41,896 nt of DNA. It comes from Clostridia bacterium (GTDB taxonomy: Bacteria > Bacillota > Clostridia > Peptostreptococcales > Anaerovoracaceae). A program made the position numbers and the translations under genes. Positions 1-8,203 of this stretch are shown piece by piece; position 1 is the stretch's first letter, and each line of letters opens with the position of its first letter. The DNA lies in NCBI GenBank assembly GCA_024689865.1, contig JAILDA010000021.1, forward strand, positions 1-41,896, in the 5' to 3' direction. The notes beneath the pieces were generated by a model, which ran no database searches, was not told the DNA's origin, and saw only the letters and a list, made by a program, of their open reading frames with translations.

Positions 1-351
1 ATAGGTCACACCGGTTCCGGCAAGACCACGCTGGTCCAGCACATAGCCGGACTGGTGCAGCCGGACGAGGGCAGGGTGGTAGCCACCCTTAAGGACGGGA
101 CTCAGACGGTAATAAGCGAAAAGGGCAAGGCCGCCTTTGCCGTAAGACGCAGGGTAGGCATAGTTTTCCAGTACCCGGAATACCAGCTCTTCGAGGAGAC
201 GGTACTTAAGGATGTATGCTTCGGTCCCAAGAACCAGGGACTGGATCAGGCAGCGCAGGAGGAAAGGGCGCGCGACGCTCTTCGCCTTGTAGGCCTGGAT
301 CCGGACGCTGTGGGAGAGTCTTCTCCGTTCGAACTTTCCGGAGGCCAGAAG
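1..351 (+). pseudogene. ecfA2: ecfA2 fragment, plus-strand copy (ECF transporter ATPase, internal part)
   Basis: This is an internal piece of an energy-coupling factor ATPase, the component that drives vitamin or metal uptake with EcfA1, EcfT and a substrate-binding S protein. The frame is open from base 1 and starts inside Walker A (GHTGSGKTT). It continues through the Q-loop region (VFQYPEYQL) to the ABC signature (ELSGGQK), about 117 codons. After the lysine codon at 349-351 the frame runs into the reverse complement of the same gene and is meaningless. The start and the C-terminal half (Walker B, H-loop) are missing, so this is not a working gene as shown. Bases 1-222 are an inverted copy of 348-569. 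It probably belongs to the same gene as the minus-strand fragment at 348-683, joined the wrong way round. Confidence 0.85.
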
Positions 352-569
352 CACACGTCCTTAAGCACGGTCTCCTCGAAGAGCTGGTATTCCGGGTATT
401 GGAAAACTATGCCGACCCTGCGTCTTACCGCAAAGGCGGCCTTGCCCTTTTCGCTTATTACCGTCTGAGTCCCGTCCTTAAGGGTGGCTACCACCCTGCC
501 CTCGTCCGGCTGCACCAGTCCGGCTATGTGCTGGACCAGCGTGGTCTTGCCGGAACCGGTGTGACCTAT
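1..569. repeat. Imperfect inverted repeat (fold-back) at the left end
   Basis: Base i on the left arm pairs with base 570-i on the right arm: arms 1-222 and 348-569, spacer 125 bp. Bases 1-140 match perfectly. Seven mismatches follow at 141, 156, 171, 201, 204, 213 and 216. Every one is a third codon position and synonymous. The join falls at a four-base shared sequence, GAAG, at 348-351. This looks like an inverted chimera between two alleles of ecfA2 rather than a functional structure. Confidence 0.9.
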
Positions 570-683
570 TATAGCCACGAACTCGCCGTCGCCTATCTCG
601 CAGTTGATATTGCTTAAGGCTCTGGTCTCGTAAGGCATTCCGGGACTGAAAGTTTTGCTGAGGTTCTCTACGTTTATCTGCAT
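348..683 (-). pseudogene. ecfA2: ecfA2 5' fragment, minus-strand copy (ECF transporter ATPase, N-terminal part)
   Basis: This is the N-terminal part of the second ECF ATPase (starts MQINVENLSKTF), with Walker A GHTGSGKTT and the Q-loop sequence VFQYPEYQLFEETV. The homologous reading stops at KDVCF near base 348. The remaining residues of the ORF-track protein are antisense of the plus-strand copy. The start at 683 has a CGGAG ribosome site five bases upstream and overlaps the end of ecfA1 by 10 bp, the usual ecfA1-ecfA2 coupling. The expected rest of the gene and ecfT are absent. Joining residues 1-38 of this copy to the plus-strand copy would give a continuous EcfA2 up to the signature motif, which supports one gene split by a fold-back join. 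Confidence 0.85.
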
Positions 684-1519
684 AAAAACTCCGCGAGTTT
701 TTCTTCTGTTACTGTTCCTGCGGGTATGTCGAATCCGCTCTCACGCAGTTTTGCCGAAAGGCTTACCGCAAAGGGAACGTTAAGCACGCCCAGATCCTCC
801 TTGGAGAATATCTCCTCCGGGGATCCGTCCGCGGCCACCTTGCCGTGGTCCATTACTATAATGCGTTCCGCCTCCGCGGCTTCCTCCATGAAGTGCGTGA
901 TGAGTATTACGGTATCGCCCTGGTCGTGGAGCTTGCGGATTATAGCCATTATCTCCCTGCGTCCTCTGGGATCCAGCATTGCCGTAGGCTCGTCGAACAC
1001 CACGCAGTCCGGATCCATGGCTACGACGCCCGCTATGGCGACGCGCTGCTTCTGTCCGCCGGACAGCAGATGCGGGCCTTTCTTGCGGTGCTCGTACATG
1101 TCCACCATCTTAAGGGACTCGTCCACCCTACGGCGTATCTCTTCCGGAGGCATGCCTATGTTCTCCGGTCCGAACGCAACGTCGTCCTCCACTATGGAAG
1201 AAACCAGCTGGTTGTCCGGGTTCTGGAAGACCATTCCTATCTTTTTGCGTATCTCCCAGGGAGCCTCGTCCGAAGCAGTAACTGTATCCACGCCCTCTAT
1301 CAGGACGCTCCCGGACGTAGGCAGCAGCAGCGCGTTCATGTGCTTTGCAAGCGTGGACTTGCCGGAACCGTTGCTTCCTACTATAGCTACGAACGAACCG
1401 CGCTGTATGTCAAAAGAGACGTCGTCCAGCGCCAGCTTTTCTGCCTGCGTGGACCCGTCATCTTCCTGAAGATATGCGAAACTTACGTTTTTGAATTGGA
1501 TTATTGCTTCGTTTGCCAT
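674..1519 (-). CDS. ecfA1: Energy-coupling factor transporter ATPase EcfA1
   Basis: ATP-binding subunit of an ECF-type ABC importer; with EcfA2 and EcfT it forms the module that powers small membrane S components for vitamins or metals. At 281 aa it has normal family length and all ABC motifs: Walker A GSNGSGKST, Q-loop VFQNPDNQL, signature LLSGGQKQR, Walker B CVVFDEPTAMLD and the switch histidine in ILITHFMEEA. It is the first gene of its unit, driven by a consensus promoter at 1573-1601. A small hairpin lies in its 5' leader next to the start. It overlaps ecfA2 by 10 bp. No S component is visible, so the substrate cannot be named. ecfA modules usually lie behind ribosomal protein genes; here a fresh promoter and a divergent dtd gene precede it. 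Confidence 0.93.
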   Translation of the reverse strand: MANEAIIQFKNVSFAYLQEDDGSTQAEKLALDDVSFDIQRGSFVAIVGSNGSGKSTLAKHMNALLLPTSGSVLIEGVDTVTASDEAPWEIRKKIGMVFQNPDNQLVSSIVEDDVAFGPENIGMPPEEIRRRVDESLKMVDMYEHRKKGPHLLSGGQKQRVAIAGVVAMDPDCVVFDEPTAMLDPRGRREIMAIIRKLHDQGDTVILITHFMEEAAEAERIIVMDHGKVAADGSPEEIFSKEDLGVLNVPFAVSLSAKLRESGFDIPAGTVTEEKLAEFLCR

Positions 1520-1531
1520 TAGCCGCTGCTT

Positions 1532-1549
1532 CCCGCCCTTTGGGTCGGG
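1532..1549 (-). promoter_or_regulatory. Hairpin in the ecfA1 leader
   Basis: In the ecfA1 leader RNA the sequence CCCGACCC-AAA-GGGCGGG can form a 7-bp stem with one bulged base, 12 to 30 bases before the start codon. The purine-rich 3' side of the stem (GGGCGGGAAG) is the only candidate ribosome binding region. Folding could therefore limit initiation. This is a structure prediction by eye only. Confidence 0.35.
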
Positions 1550-1572
1550 TACATATCTGTGTGTAATGATTT

Positions 1573-1601
1573 ATTATATACACCACAGCGTACGGTGTCA
1601 A
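1573..1601 (-). promoter_or_regulatory. Consensus sigma-A promoter for ecfA1-ecfA2
   Basis: On the minus strand a perfect TTGACA (1601-1596) is followed by a 17-bp spacer and a perfect TATAAT (1578-1573). The predicted transcript starts near 1566, about 47 bases before the ecfA1 ATG. Both hexamers and the spacing are at full consensus, unusually strong for a transporter ATPase gene. Confidence 0.85.
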
Positions 1602-1661
1602 TTAAGACGGTGGATCAGATGCCGCCAAAGCAGGACCCGCATCCGAAAGAAAACATTTTTC

Positions 1662-1691
1662 TTAAGAAATCCGCCTCTGTTGGTGTATAAT
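1662..1691 (+). promoter_or_regulatory. Promoter for dtd
   Basis: TATAAT at 1686-1691 is preceded, after 18 bp, by TTAAGA (1662-1667), which matches four of six bases of the -35 consensus. A GGAGG ribosome site (1709-1713) and the dtd ATG (1718) follow. The promoter is divergent from that of ecfA1. Confidence 0.6.
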
Positions 1692-1717
1692 ACCTTTACA
1701 GCATTTACGGAGGAACC

Positions 1718-2164
1718 ATGAGATTCGTCATTCAGCGCGTATCGCGGGCAAGCGTGACAGTCGACAGCAGAACGGTATCGGAGATCGACAGCGGTTTCCT
1801 GGTGCTGGTCGGCGTATTCGCGGAAGATACCAAAGCGGACGCTGACAAGATGGTAAAAAAGCTTTGCGGATTAAGGATATTCGCGGACGGGAACGGCAAG
1901 ACCAACCTGGCTCTGGCTGACGTGGGCGGCGAGCTTCTTATGGTGTCGCAGTTTACGCTCTGCGCGGACTGCAGACACGGCAACAGACCCAGCTTTTCCG
2001 GTGCGGGCCCGGCGGCTTTTGCAGAAGATATGTTCAACTACATCTGCGGGCTTGCGGAGCAGAACGTGCCTGTAGTTAAGCGCGGCGTGTTCGGTGCGGA
2101 CATGCAGGTGGAACTGCTGAACGACGGACCCTTCACCATAGTGCTGGACTCCAAAGAACTGTAG
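1718..2164 (+). CDS. dtd: D-aminoacyl-tRNA deacylase
   Basis: Hydrolyses D-amino acids (D-Tyr and others) wrongly attached to tRNA, and glycine from mischarged tRNA-Ala, protecting translation in the cytoplasm. The 148-aa length is exactly typical. The N-terminus MRFVIQRVSRASV is the family hallmark. The active-site loop SQFTL (Thr nucleophile region) and the second loop NRPSF, equivalent to the Gly-cisPro side of the pocket, are present. The start is fixed by GGAGG four bases upstream of the ATG. It is followed on the same strand after 61 bp by a glycosyltransferase gene, which may share its promoter. In many Firmicutes dtd follows relA; here it is first in its unit. Confidence 0.95.
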   Translation: MRFVIQRVSRASVTVDSRTVSEIDSGFLVLVGVFAEDTKADADKMVKKLCGLRIFADGNGKTNLALADVGGELLMVSQFTLCADCRHGNRPSFSGAGPAAFAEDMFNYICGLAEQNVPVVKRGVFGADMQVELLNDGPFTIVLDSKEL

Positions 2165-2225
2165 AAAGGACCGCGACGGCCGCGCATCCCCCGGAAGCGT
2201 ACGGTCTCTGCGGCAGAACGTATAA

Positions 2226-3485
2226 ATGGATCTAAAAGTATGTCTTCTCAACGACTCGTTCCCGCCCATAATCGATGGTGTGGCGAACGCAGTCGTTAAT
2301 TATGCGGTAATAATCAAAGCAAACGGCGGAACAAGCCTGGTGGTCACGCCCGACAATCCGGACGCGGACGACAGCGGATTCGATTTTCCGGTATACCGCT
2401 ACCCCGGGATAGACGCCCGGAAAATAATAGGATACATGGCGGGCTATCCTTTTTCGCCTGCCACCGCAAAAAAGATCAAGAACTCCAACATAGACATCCT
2501 GCACAGCCACTGCCCCATCGCTTCCAACATCTTTGCCAGAAGCATGAAGGGCATCATCGACGTGCCGCTGATAATGACCTACCACACCAAATTCGACATC
2601 GAGATCGAAGGAGCCATACGCGGCAAGCTGCTGCAGGACGGCGCAGTTAACGCTCTTGTCGAAAGCATCAGCGCCTGCGACGAAGTCTGGGTAGTAAGCG
2701 AAGGCGCAGGAAAAAACCTGCGTTCCATGGGCTACGAAGGCGACTACATAGTAATGCCCAACGGCGCTGACATGCCGCTTGGACGCCTGCCGGAAAAGGA
2801 GACCATGGAACTTACTGCTTCGCTTAAGGCGCCGGAGAACGTGCCGGTCTACCTTTTCGTAGGAAGGCTCATGTGGTACAAGGGAATAAAGACCATACTG
2901 GACGCTCTGGCAGGAGTACGTTCGCAGGGCATGGACTTCCGCATGGTATTCGTGGGCGGCGGCCAGGATGCCGATGAGATAAAGGCTTATACCAAAAAGC
3001 TGGCGCTGGACGACAAGGTCCTGTTCTGCGGACCCGTTCGCGACAGAAAGGTCCTGCAGGCCTGGTACTGCCGGGCGGACATGTTCCTGTTCCCTTCGGA
3101 CTTCGACACCAACGGTCTTGTTGTAAGAGAGGCCGCGGCCTGCTCGCTGCCTGCAGCTCTTCTTAAGGGAAGCTGCGCCGCGGAAGGCGTTACCAACGGA
3201 AGGAACGGGTTCCTTACCGAGGACAGCGCCGCGTCACTGGCAGTTCTTCTGGCAACAAAAGGCAGAGACAGACACCTGCTCAGAAAAGCCGGCGAATGCG
3301 CAGCCGCGGAACTTTACCTGTCCTGGCCGGATGCCGTAAGCAAAGCCATAGAACGCTATCACATAGTATGCGACCGTTACAAGTCCGGACTTTATCCTAA
3401 AAAAACAGGCCCTCTGGATGCCTATCTGAGTTTCCAGGGGACCCTTATGGATCTTTTCGCGCCGCGCAGCGACGAGGACGACTAG
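2226..3485 (+). CDS. GT4-family glycosyltransferase
   Basis: A 419-aa GT-B fold glycosyltransferase, probably cytoplasmic or membrane-peripheral. The N-terminal half has the acceptor-side start LLNDSFPPIIDGVANAV and a THC-type DILHSHCP strand. The C-terminal half has the donor-binding sequence FVGRLMWYKGIKTILDAL and ends in DTNGLVVREAAACSLPA. That last stretch is the position of the E-x7-E motif, with the first Glu replaced by Asp. The general pattern resembles diacylglycerol glucosyltransferases and related lipid glycosyltransferases, but the acceptor cannot be named from sequence. No convincing Shine-Dalgarno precedes the ATG. It converges on addB with only 35 bp between the stop codons and no visible terminator. 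Confidence 0.8.
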   Translation: MDLKVCLLNDSFPPIIDGVANAVVNYAVIIKANGGTSLVVTPDNPDADDSGFDFPVYRYPGIDARKIIGYMAGYPFSPATAKKIKNSNIDILHSHCPIASNIFARSMKGIIDVPLIMTYHTKFDIEIEGAIRGKLLQDGAVNALVESISACDEVWVVSEGAGKNLRSMGYEGDYIVMPNGADMPLGRLPEKETMELTASLKAPENVPVYLFVGRLMWYKGIKTILDALAGVRSQGMDFRMVFVGGGQDADEIKAYTKKLALDDKVLFCGPVRDRKVLQAWYCRADMFLFPSDFDTNGLVVREAAACSLPAALLKGSCAAEGVTNGRNGFLTEDSAASLAVLLATKGRDRHLLRKAGECAAAELYLSWPDAVSKAIERYHIVCDRYKSGLYPKKTGPLDAYLSFQGTLMDLFAPRSDEDD

Positions 3486-3520
3486 CCGTCATATCCGCAC
3501 GCCTCCAGGACGCAGCTTGT

Positions 3521-6500
3521 TCATATCCTTATGTTCTTAAGACACACGGAAGCGTAGTCGCAGTACCTGCAGGAATCGTAATCGTTTCCGCGCTTCTTCT
3601 GCTGCGCCTTTATCTCTCCGGAGAACAACCTTTCGCTTACAGAAAGCAGGCTGCGGCGGAACTGCCCGCGGAACTCCTCCATGTCTTCGGGGCCGATGAA
3701 GCTCCCGCTCAGGTTTCCGTTCGCGTAGCGCTTAAGGTTTACGACCGAGGATTCTCCGGTCTCATCGAAGTCCTTGTCGATGTTTCTTATCACAGTACCT
3801 TCCGCAACGGTGATGCCGTCCAGACGGTACTCTTTTTCTATGGTCTTAAGCACCTTTTCCGAAACGTCGTCCGAAATAAGGTCTTCCACCGATCCGGCAA
3901 CGTCGTCCGCGTTGATGCGGAAATAGTACACTCCGGCAGGCTTTCCTCCGCTGCCCAGAGCTCCTTCCAGATAAGTCATCAACTGCATCTTAAGGCCTTC
4001 TTCCACAAGGCCTTTTATGAACTTGTCCGGACCGGACTTGTAATCTATTATCTTTACGTACTGTTCTCCGTCAGCGCCGGGAAGCATGTCTACCCGGTCT
4101 ATCTTGCCTTCCACGTATACCGTGCCGGCCGCAGTGTTCAGCTCTATGGGGCCGAACGTCCCGCCCCTTCTGAACGGAGTCTCGAAGTACATGCGCTCTA
4201 TGTTTCCGGAACGCACCTGATGTATAAGATGCCGCGCAAAGCGCGAGCAAGTATCCAGTATCCTTTCGGACCTGTACATCTCCTCTTTGGAGGACTGCAT
4301 TATGCCGGACAGGCTGGTCTGCGCCATGTCGTCCAGTATCTCCTTTATCATGGCATCGACTTCTTCCGGGCCCACGGTCATCCACAGCGACTGCGGGTCC
4401 GTTATCGCAAGGCCTTTTTCCGCCGATACCGCGCTTAGTTTTTCACTCAGCTTAAGCAGCGCCTCGTGGAGTATGTCGCCCATCTCCCTGCCGGTTATCG
4501 TAAAGTCCGCGTCTTCCAGCGGTCTTAATCCGTAGTTCATGAAATGTTTGAACGGGCATGCGGCAAAAAGATCCAGCCTGGATGGGCTGAGCGACTTGCT
4601 GCCGTCGGGGGAAGCGAACAGTTTCTCTGCAAGTTTCTTATCCAGAGGCTTCTCTGCAGGATCGAAAAGAAGACCGTCTTTTACCTGCGGAGCGCTTGAT
4701 GAAAGTTCATTGTATACAGCCTTCCAAAGCTCCGGTATCGTCTCTCCGGAAAGCCCGTCTCTTACAGCTGCGGAAAGCTTTTCCAGCGGAAGCCTGGAGC
4801 CTTCCAGATAAACTGTCTGGTCGCCTGTGCTCTCCGCGTCCCTTGTTTCGATCGTCTCCGGGTAGCGTTCCTTAAGCATTCCGAGAGCCGGCGAAGCGTT
4901 GTATTCGTTTCCTTCCAGATCGGTGGACGGGATCCCTGTCCACAAAAGCTCCCTTGCGCAGGACGCCGACCGGAACAGCATGAAAAGCTCCTCCGAGATC
5001 AGCAGGTCCGATGGCTTGGAGAGCAGCAGGTCTCTTTTTGCGAGCCCGTTTATCTCTTTTTCGGAAAGAACTCCTGAGTTTTCCTGCGAGGACGCCACCA
5101 GACCGTCACAGAACGTGGCGAAGAATACCGCTCTCTTTTCCTGTATGATGGAACGCTTGGCGCTTCCTATCTGCACCTTTCCTTCCGCCTGGGGAAGAAC
5201 GCCTATTTTTACGTCTTTAAAAGCGTCCATGAATATGCCGCGGAACTCCTCCGCAGACACAGCCTCGTCTCCTATCAGCTGAACTATCTGCTGAGCGATG
5301 TCCGCAACCACTCCTGCCAGCTGACGGGTCTGTTCCGCGCTGTCCTCAAAACCGTCTTCGTTCTGCTGAGCGGCGGTATCTTCCAGCCATGCTTCGAAGC
5401 TCAGGTCTGCGCTTAAATACTCTGTAAAGACTTCAGCCTTTTCGCCTGCGGTCTTTGCAAGCGCAAGCTCGTCCACAAGAGGCTCAACGGCCGCCGCGGC
5501 GCGTTTGCGGATCATCTCCAGTTCGGGAAGCAGCGCCTCCGTGTTCTTATCGGAATACTTAAGCGGCTTTAGGAACCGCTTTCCTTTTATGTGGAAGCTC
5601 CTGGCATATTTTTCGAAGCGGAAGACCGTGTCTTCCGGAACGCCCAGTATGCCGGTCTTTATGAAGCGCAGCATGTCGCGGGTCTTGTATTCTCCGCAGG
5701 AAAGGTCCAGAAGAGCCGAAATAAGCTCCGCGGCGCTGCTGTGCATAACGGAACGGGTCTCGTCCATGAACACGGGGATCCCCAGATCCGTAAGGACTCT
5801 TTTTATCATTCCTGCGCTGCTGTGGCCTTCCGGAGCCAGTACGGCAATGTCAGAATATCTGTACCCTTTTTCCCTCACCAGCTGCAGAATGCGTATGGCG
5901 ATGCTCTCGGCCTGAGTGTAAGTGTTGGCGCATCTGACGATCTCCAGGACCGGCTTTTTGCGTTCTTCGCAGGGGATCTTTTCCGCGGGAACGCCGAGCA
6001 TCTCCAGAGTGCGCTTCGGCGCCCGGAACTCGCTGCCTTCTCCGCATACAAGCGCTATCTGAAGTCCGGCGCTGTTTCTGTCCAGCGCGCGAAGGAACTC
6101 TATCTCGCTCTTGGTAAACGAGTAGAACCCGCAGTAGTATATCTTTACGTTTTTAAGGAGGCTGCATCCATCAAGTTTTTGAGTCGTGTAGACAAGGATG
6201 TCCTCCGAATCCTCCAGTTTTCCGCCCGAGGCGTCCGCGTAGCCACGGGCTATCAGCGCCATGTCCGCGAGCTTTCTTCCAAGCAGTCCGGTCTCTTTTT
6301 CCGCAGCTTTTTCCAGCATTTCCGCATCCACGCGGTTCTGCTTCATCTGCACCAGAAAGTCACCTGCCATGTCCAGAAAGCGCGGATCTGCGCACACGCC
6401 CTGAAATGCGTTAAGCTCATCTTTATCGCTGTTTATGACGCGGCGAAGAAGCATCTTTCTGCCTATGGTGTTTATCTCAGCTTTTCCGCTGCCGCCGGTC

Positions 6501-6727
6501 TTGTCCAGTATGTCCTGACGGAGCTTTCCGCCGGACACGATGTTGAGCCTTAGGAATCCTCTGGGATCGACGCTCGCCAGTGCCTCTTCCTCCATGGACA
6601 GCGTTATCTGCGCCGGAACGACAAGAAGGACGCTCCCGCCCGCGGGACCATCCTCTATATCTCTCTTTATTCTGCCGAACAGTTCTCTGCGGACCGCGGC
6701 GTCGTTTTCGGCGTAAAAGACCTTCAT
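3521..6727 (-). CDS. addB: AddB/RexB-type helicase-exonuclease subunit
   Basis: Subunit of the AddAB (RexAB) enzyme, which resects double-strand breaks for recombination. The 1068-aa protein has a C-terminal RecB-type nuclease domain with GDILHEAL and the catalytic VKIIDYKSG. It carries the four cysteines expected for a 4Fe-4S cluster: one in DLFAACPFKHF near residue 735, and C1053, C1056 and C1062 in the last 16 residues. The N-terminus (MKVFYAENDAAVRREL) lacks a Walker A motif, as in lactococcal RexB and unlike B. subtilis AddB. The start overlaps the stop of the MATE gene (ATGA). The partner addA, normally immediately downstream, is absent: the next gene is a convergent glycosyltransferase. 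It is the last gene of the long minus-strand run. Confidence 0.88.
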   Translation of the reverse strand: MKVFYAENDAAVRRELFGRIKRDIEDGPAGGSVLLVVPAQITLSMEEEALASVDPRGFLRLNIVSGGKLRQDILDKTGGSGKAEINTIGRKMLLRRVINSDKDELNAFQGVCADPRFLDMAGDFLVQMKQNRVDAEMLEKAAEKETGLLGRKLADMALIARGYADASGGKLEDSEDILVYTTQKLDGCSLLKNVKIYYCGFYSFTKSEIEFLRALDRNSAGLQIALVCGEGSEFRAPKRTLEMLGVPAEKIPCEERKKPVLEIVRCANTYTQAESIAIRILQLVREKGYRYSDIAVLAPEGHSSAGMIKRVLTDLGIPVFMDETRSVMHSSAAELISALLDLSCGEYKTRDMLRFIKTGILGVPEDTVFRFEKYARSFHIKGKRFLKPLKYSDKNTEALLPELEMIRKRAAAAVEPLVDELALAKTAGEKAEVFTEYLSADLSFEAWLEDTAAQQNEDGFEDSAEQTRQLAGVVADIAQQIVQLIGDEAVSAEEFRGIFMDAFKDVKIGVLPQAEGKVQIGSAKRSIIQEKRAVFFATFCDGLVASSQENSGVLSEKEINGLAKRDLLLSKPSDLLISEELFMLFRSASCARELLWTGIPSTDLEGNEYNASPALGMLKERYPETIETRDAESTGDQTVYLEGSRLPLEKLSAAVRDGLSGETIPELWKAVYNELSSSAPQVKDGLLFDPAEKPLDKKLAEKLFASPDGSKSLSPSRLDLFAACPFKHFMNYGLRPLEDADFTITGREMGDILHEALLKLSEKLSAVSAEKGLAITDPQSLWMTVGPEEVDAMIKEILDDMAQTSLSGIMQSSKEEMYRSERILDTCSRFARHLIHQVRSGNIERMYFETPFRRGGTFGPIELNTAAGTVYVEGKIDRVDMLPGADGEQYVKIIDYKSGPDKFIKGLVEEGLKMQLMTYLEGALGSGGKPAGVYYFRINADDVAGSVEDLISDDVSEKVLKTIEKEYRLDGITVAEGTVIRNIDKDFDETGESSVVNLKRYANGNLSGSFIGPEDMEEFRGQFRRSLLSVSERLFSGEIKAQQKKRGNDYDSCRYCDYASVCLKNIRI

Positions 6728-8100
6728 TCGGCCTGCTCCCTGGCGGCTTGCTTAAGAGGCTTCCACACTACGCGGTACATGGTAAGGAAACACGCAAGAG
6801 AACCCACCACCTGCGAAACGGTCTCCGCCCAGAACGGACCGTAGACGCCTGCTCCTATGTGCGGAAGCAGCAAGGTGAGCGGCGCCACCAGTATTATTTT
6901 GCGCAGCAGCGAGAAGAAGAGCGCGTATTTAGGATAATTGAGCGACGTAAACGTGTTCTGCCCCGTAAGCTGAAGCGTCATGAGCGGGAAGGTAAGGAAG
7001 TATATCCTTGCGCAGACGGAGCCCGTAGCGATAAGCTCCGGATCGCTCGTAAACAGCGAGAACATCCAGCCGGGTGCGAAGACCATAAGTGCCCAGAATA
7101 CGGTGTTAATGATCAGGCAGCTGAAGAGCATGACGGACATCGCCTGGCTTACCCTCTCGGGCTTCTTTGCGCCGTAGTTGAAGCTCATTACTGGCGTTGC
7201 GCCGAAGGTTATTCCGCTGCAGGGGCACATTACTATCTCCCTGGTGGAGTTGATTATGGTCATGGCGCCTATGTAGAGCGTGCTTGCCGCTCCGCCCCAG
7301 GTCTTAAGGACTATGTTGGTGATGGCCTGGACCACGCTGTTGGTGGCCTTGAACATGAAGCCCGTAGCTCCCAGCTTTGCGACGGCCTTAAGGTCCGGTC
7401 CGGATATGCCGAGCCTTCTGATGCGGACGACCGGTCTCTTCCCTGTAAGGAACAGGACCACCCAGACCGCGCTCACCAGCTGGGAAATTACTGTCGCGAC
7501 AGCCGCACCCTTAACTCCCATGCCTGCAGTGTAGATGAGCAGCGGGTCCAGAACTATGTTCATGGCGGCGCCGATTATTACCGTTACCATGCCTACCTTG
7601 GCAAAGCCCTGTCCGTTTATGAAGGAGTTCATTCCAAGGCTTATCATTACGGGTATGGTGCCCAGAACGTAAATGCTGAAGTAATCCAGCGCGTAAGGAA
7701 GGGTCTCCTCGTCTCCGCCCAGAAGCGGCAGGAAATACGGGGCCCCGAAAAACATTATGATGGTTACGACCGCGCCGGTTATGAGAAGCGTGGTAAAGGA
7801 GGTCTCCTGTATCCTGGCGGACTTTTCGTAGTCCCCCTCGCCCCTTGCTATGGATGCCAGCGGAGCTCCGCCGGTTCCGAAGAGGTTTGCAAATGCCGTG
7901 ATCAGGGAGATCAAAGGAAAAGCGACCCCCACGCCCGTAAGAGCGGCAGTGCCGACCCCGGGCATATGGCTTATGAACAGCCTGTCCACTATGTTATAGG
8001 CAAGGTGTACCAGTTCTGCCAGCATTATCGGCAAAGAGAGCTTGAAAATTATCCTGCCTATGCTTCCCTGTGAAAAATCTCCTTTGTTTGACGCTGCCAT
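6724..8100 (-). CDS. MATE-family multidrug or toxin efflux transporter (first copy)
   Basis: A 458-aa polytopic membrane protein of the MATE family, which exports cationic drugs or metabolites using a Na+ or H+ gradient. The N-terminal FSQGSIGRIIFKLSLPIMLAEL and the repeat half beginning near ISGPDLKAVAKLGATGFMFKA give the two six-helix bundles expected for twelve membrane segments. Length is normal. It sits between the M16 protease gene and addB, with a 4-bp ATGA overlap into addB that implies translational coupling. No good ribosome site precedes the ATG. The substrate cannot be predicted. It differs clearly from the second MATE gene at 32460-33839, so the two are not a recent duplication. 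Confidence 0.9.
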   Translation of the reverse strand: MAASNKGDFSQGSIGRIIFKLSLPIMLAELVHLAYNIVDRLFISHMPGVGTAALTGVGVAFPLISLITAFANLFGTGGAPLASIARGEGDYEKSARIQETSFTTLLITGAVVTIIMFFGAPYFLPLLGGDEETLPYALDYFSIYVLGTIPVMISLGMNSFINGQGFAKVGMVTVIIGAAMNIVLDPLLIYTAGMGVKGAAVATVISQLVSAVWVVLFLTGKRPVVRIRRLGISGPDLKAVAKLGATGFMFKATNSVVQAITNIVLKTWGGAASTLYIGAMTIINSTREIVMCPCSGITFGATPVMSFNYGAKKPERVSQAMSVMLFSCLIINTVFWALMVFAPGWMFSLFTSDPELIATGSVCARIYFLTFPLMTLQLTGQNTFTSLNYPKYALFFSLLRKIILVAPLTLLLPHIGAGVYGPFWAETVSQVVGSLACFLTMYRVVWKPLKQAAREQAE

Positions 8101-8118
8101 TTATCTAACTCTTCTACG

Positions 8119-8203
8119 TTCTTTAGTGTTCTTTAAGGTCCTGCTGCGGACCCTGATATAACAGATAGTATTGCGGACCCTGCAGTTCCTTTTACGGACT
8201 CTA
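8119..8203. repeat. Short direct repeats between the M16 protease and MATE genes
   Basis: Three related 11-mers occur at 8145-8155 (TGCGGACCCTG), 8172-8182 (identical) and 8193-8203 (TACGGACTCTA, including the protease stop codon). A second small repeat, GTTCTTTA, occurs twice about ten bases apart near 8119-8136. GGTCC...GGACC at 8138-8153 can form a 5-bp hairpin, but there is no T-tract. The function is unknown. Confidence 0.5.

Noticed and set aside
1491-1721. 76-aa plus-strand ORF across the ecfA1-dtd gap
   Set aside because: It runs over both divergent promoters and the dtd ribosome site and resembles no protein.
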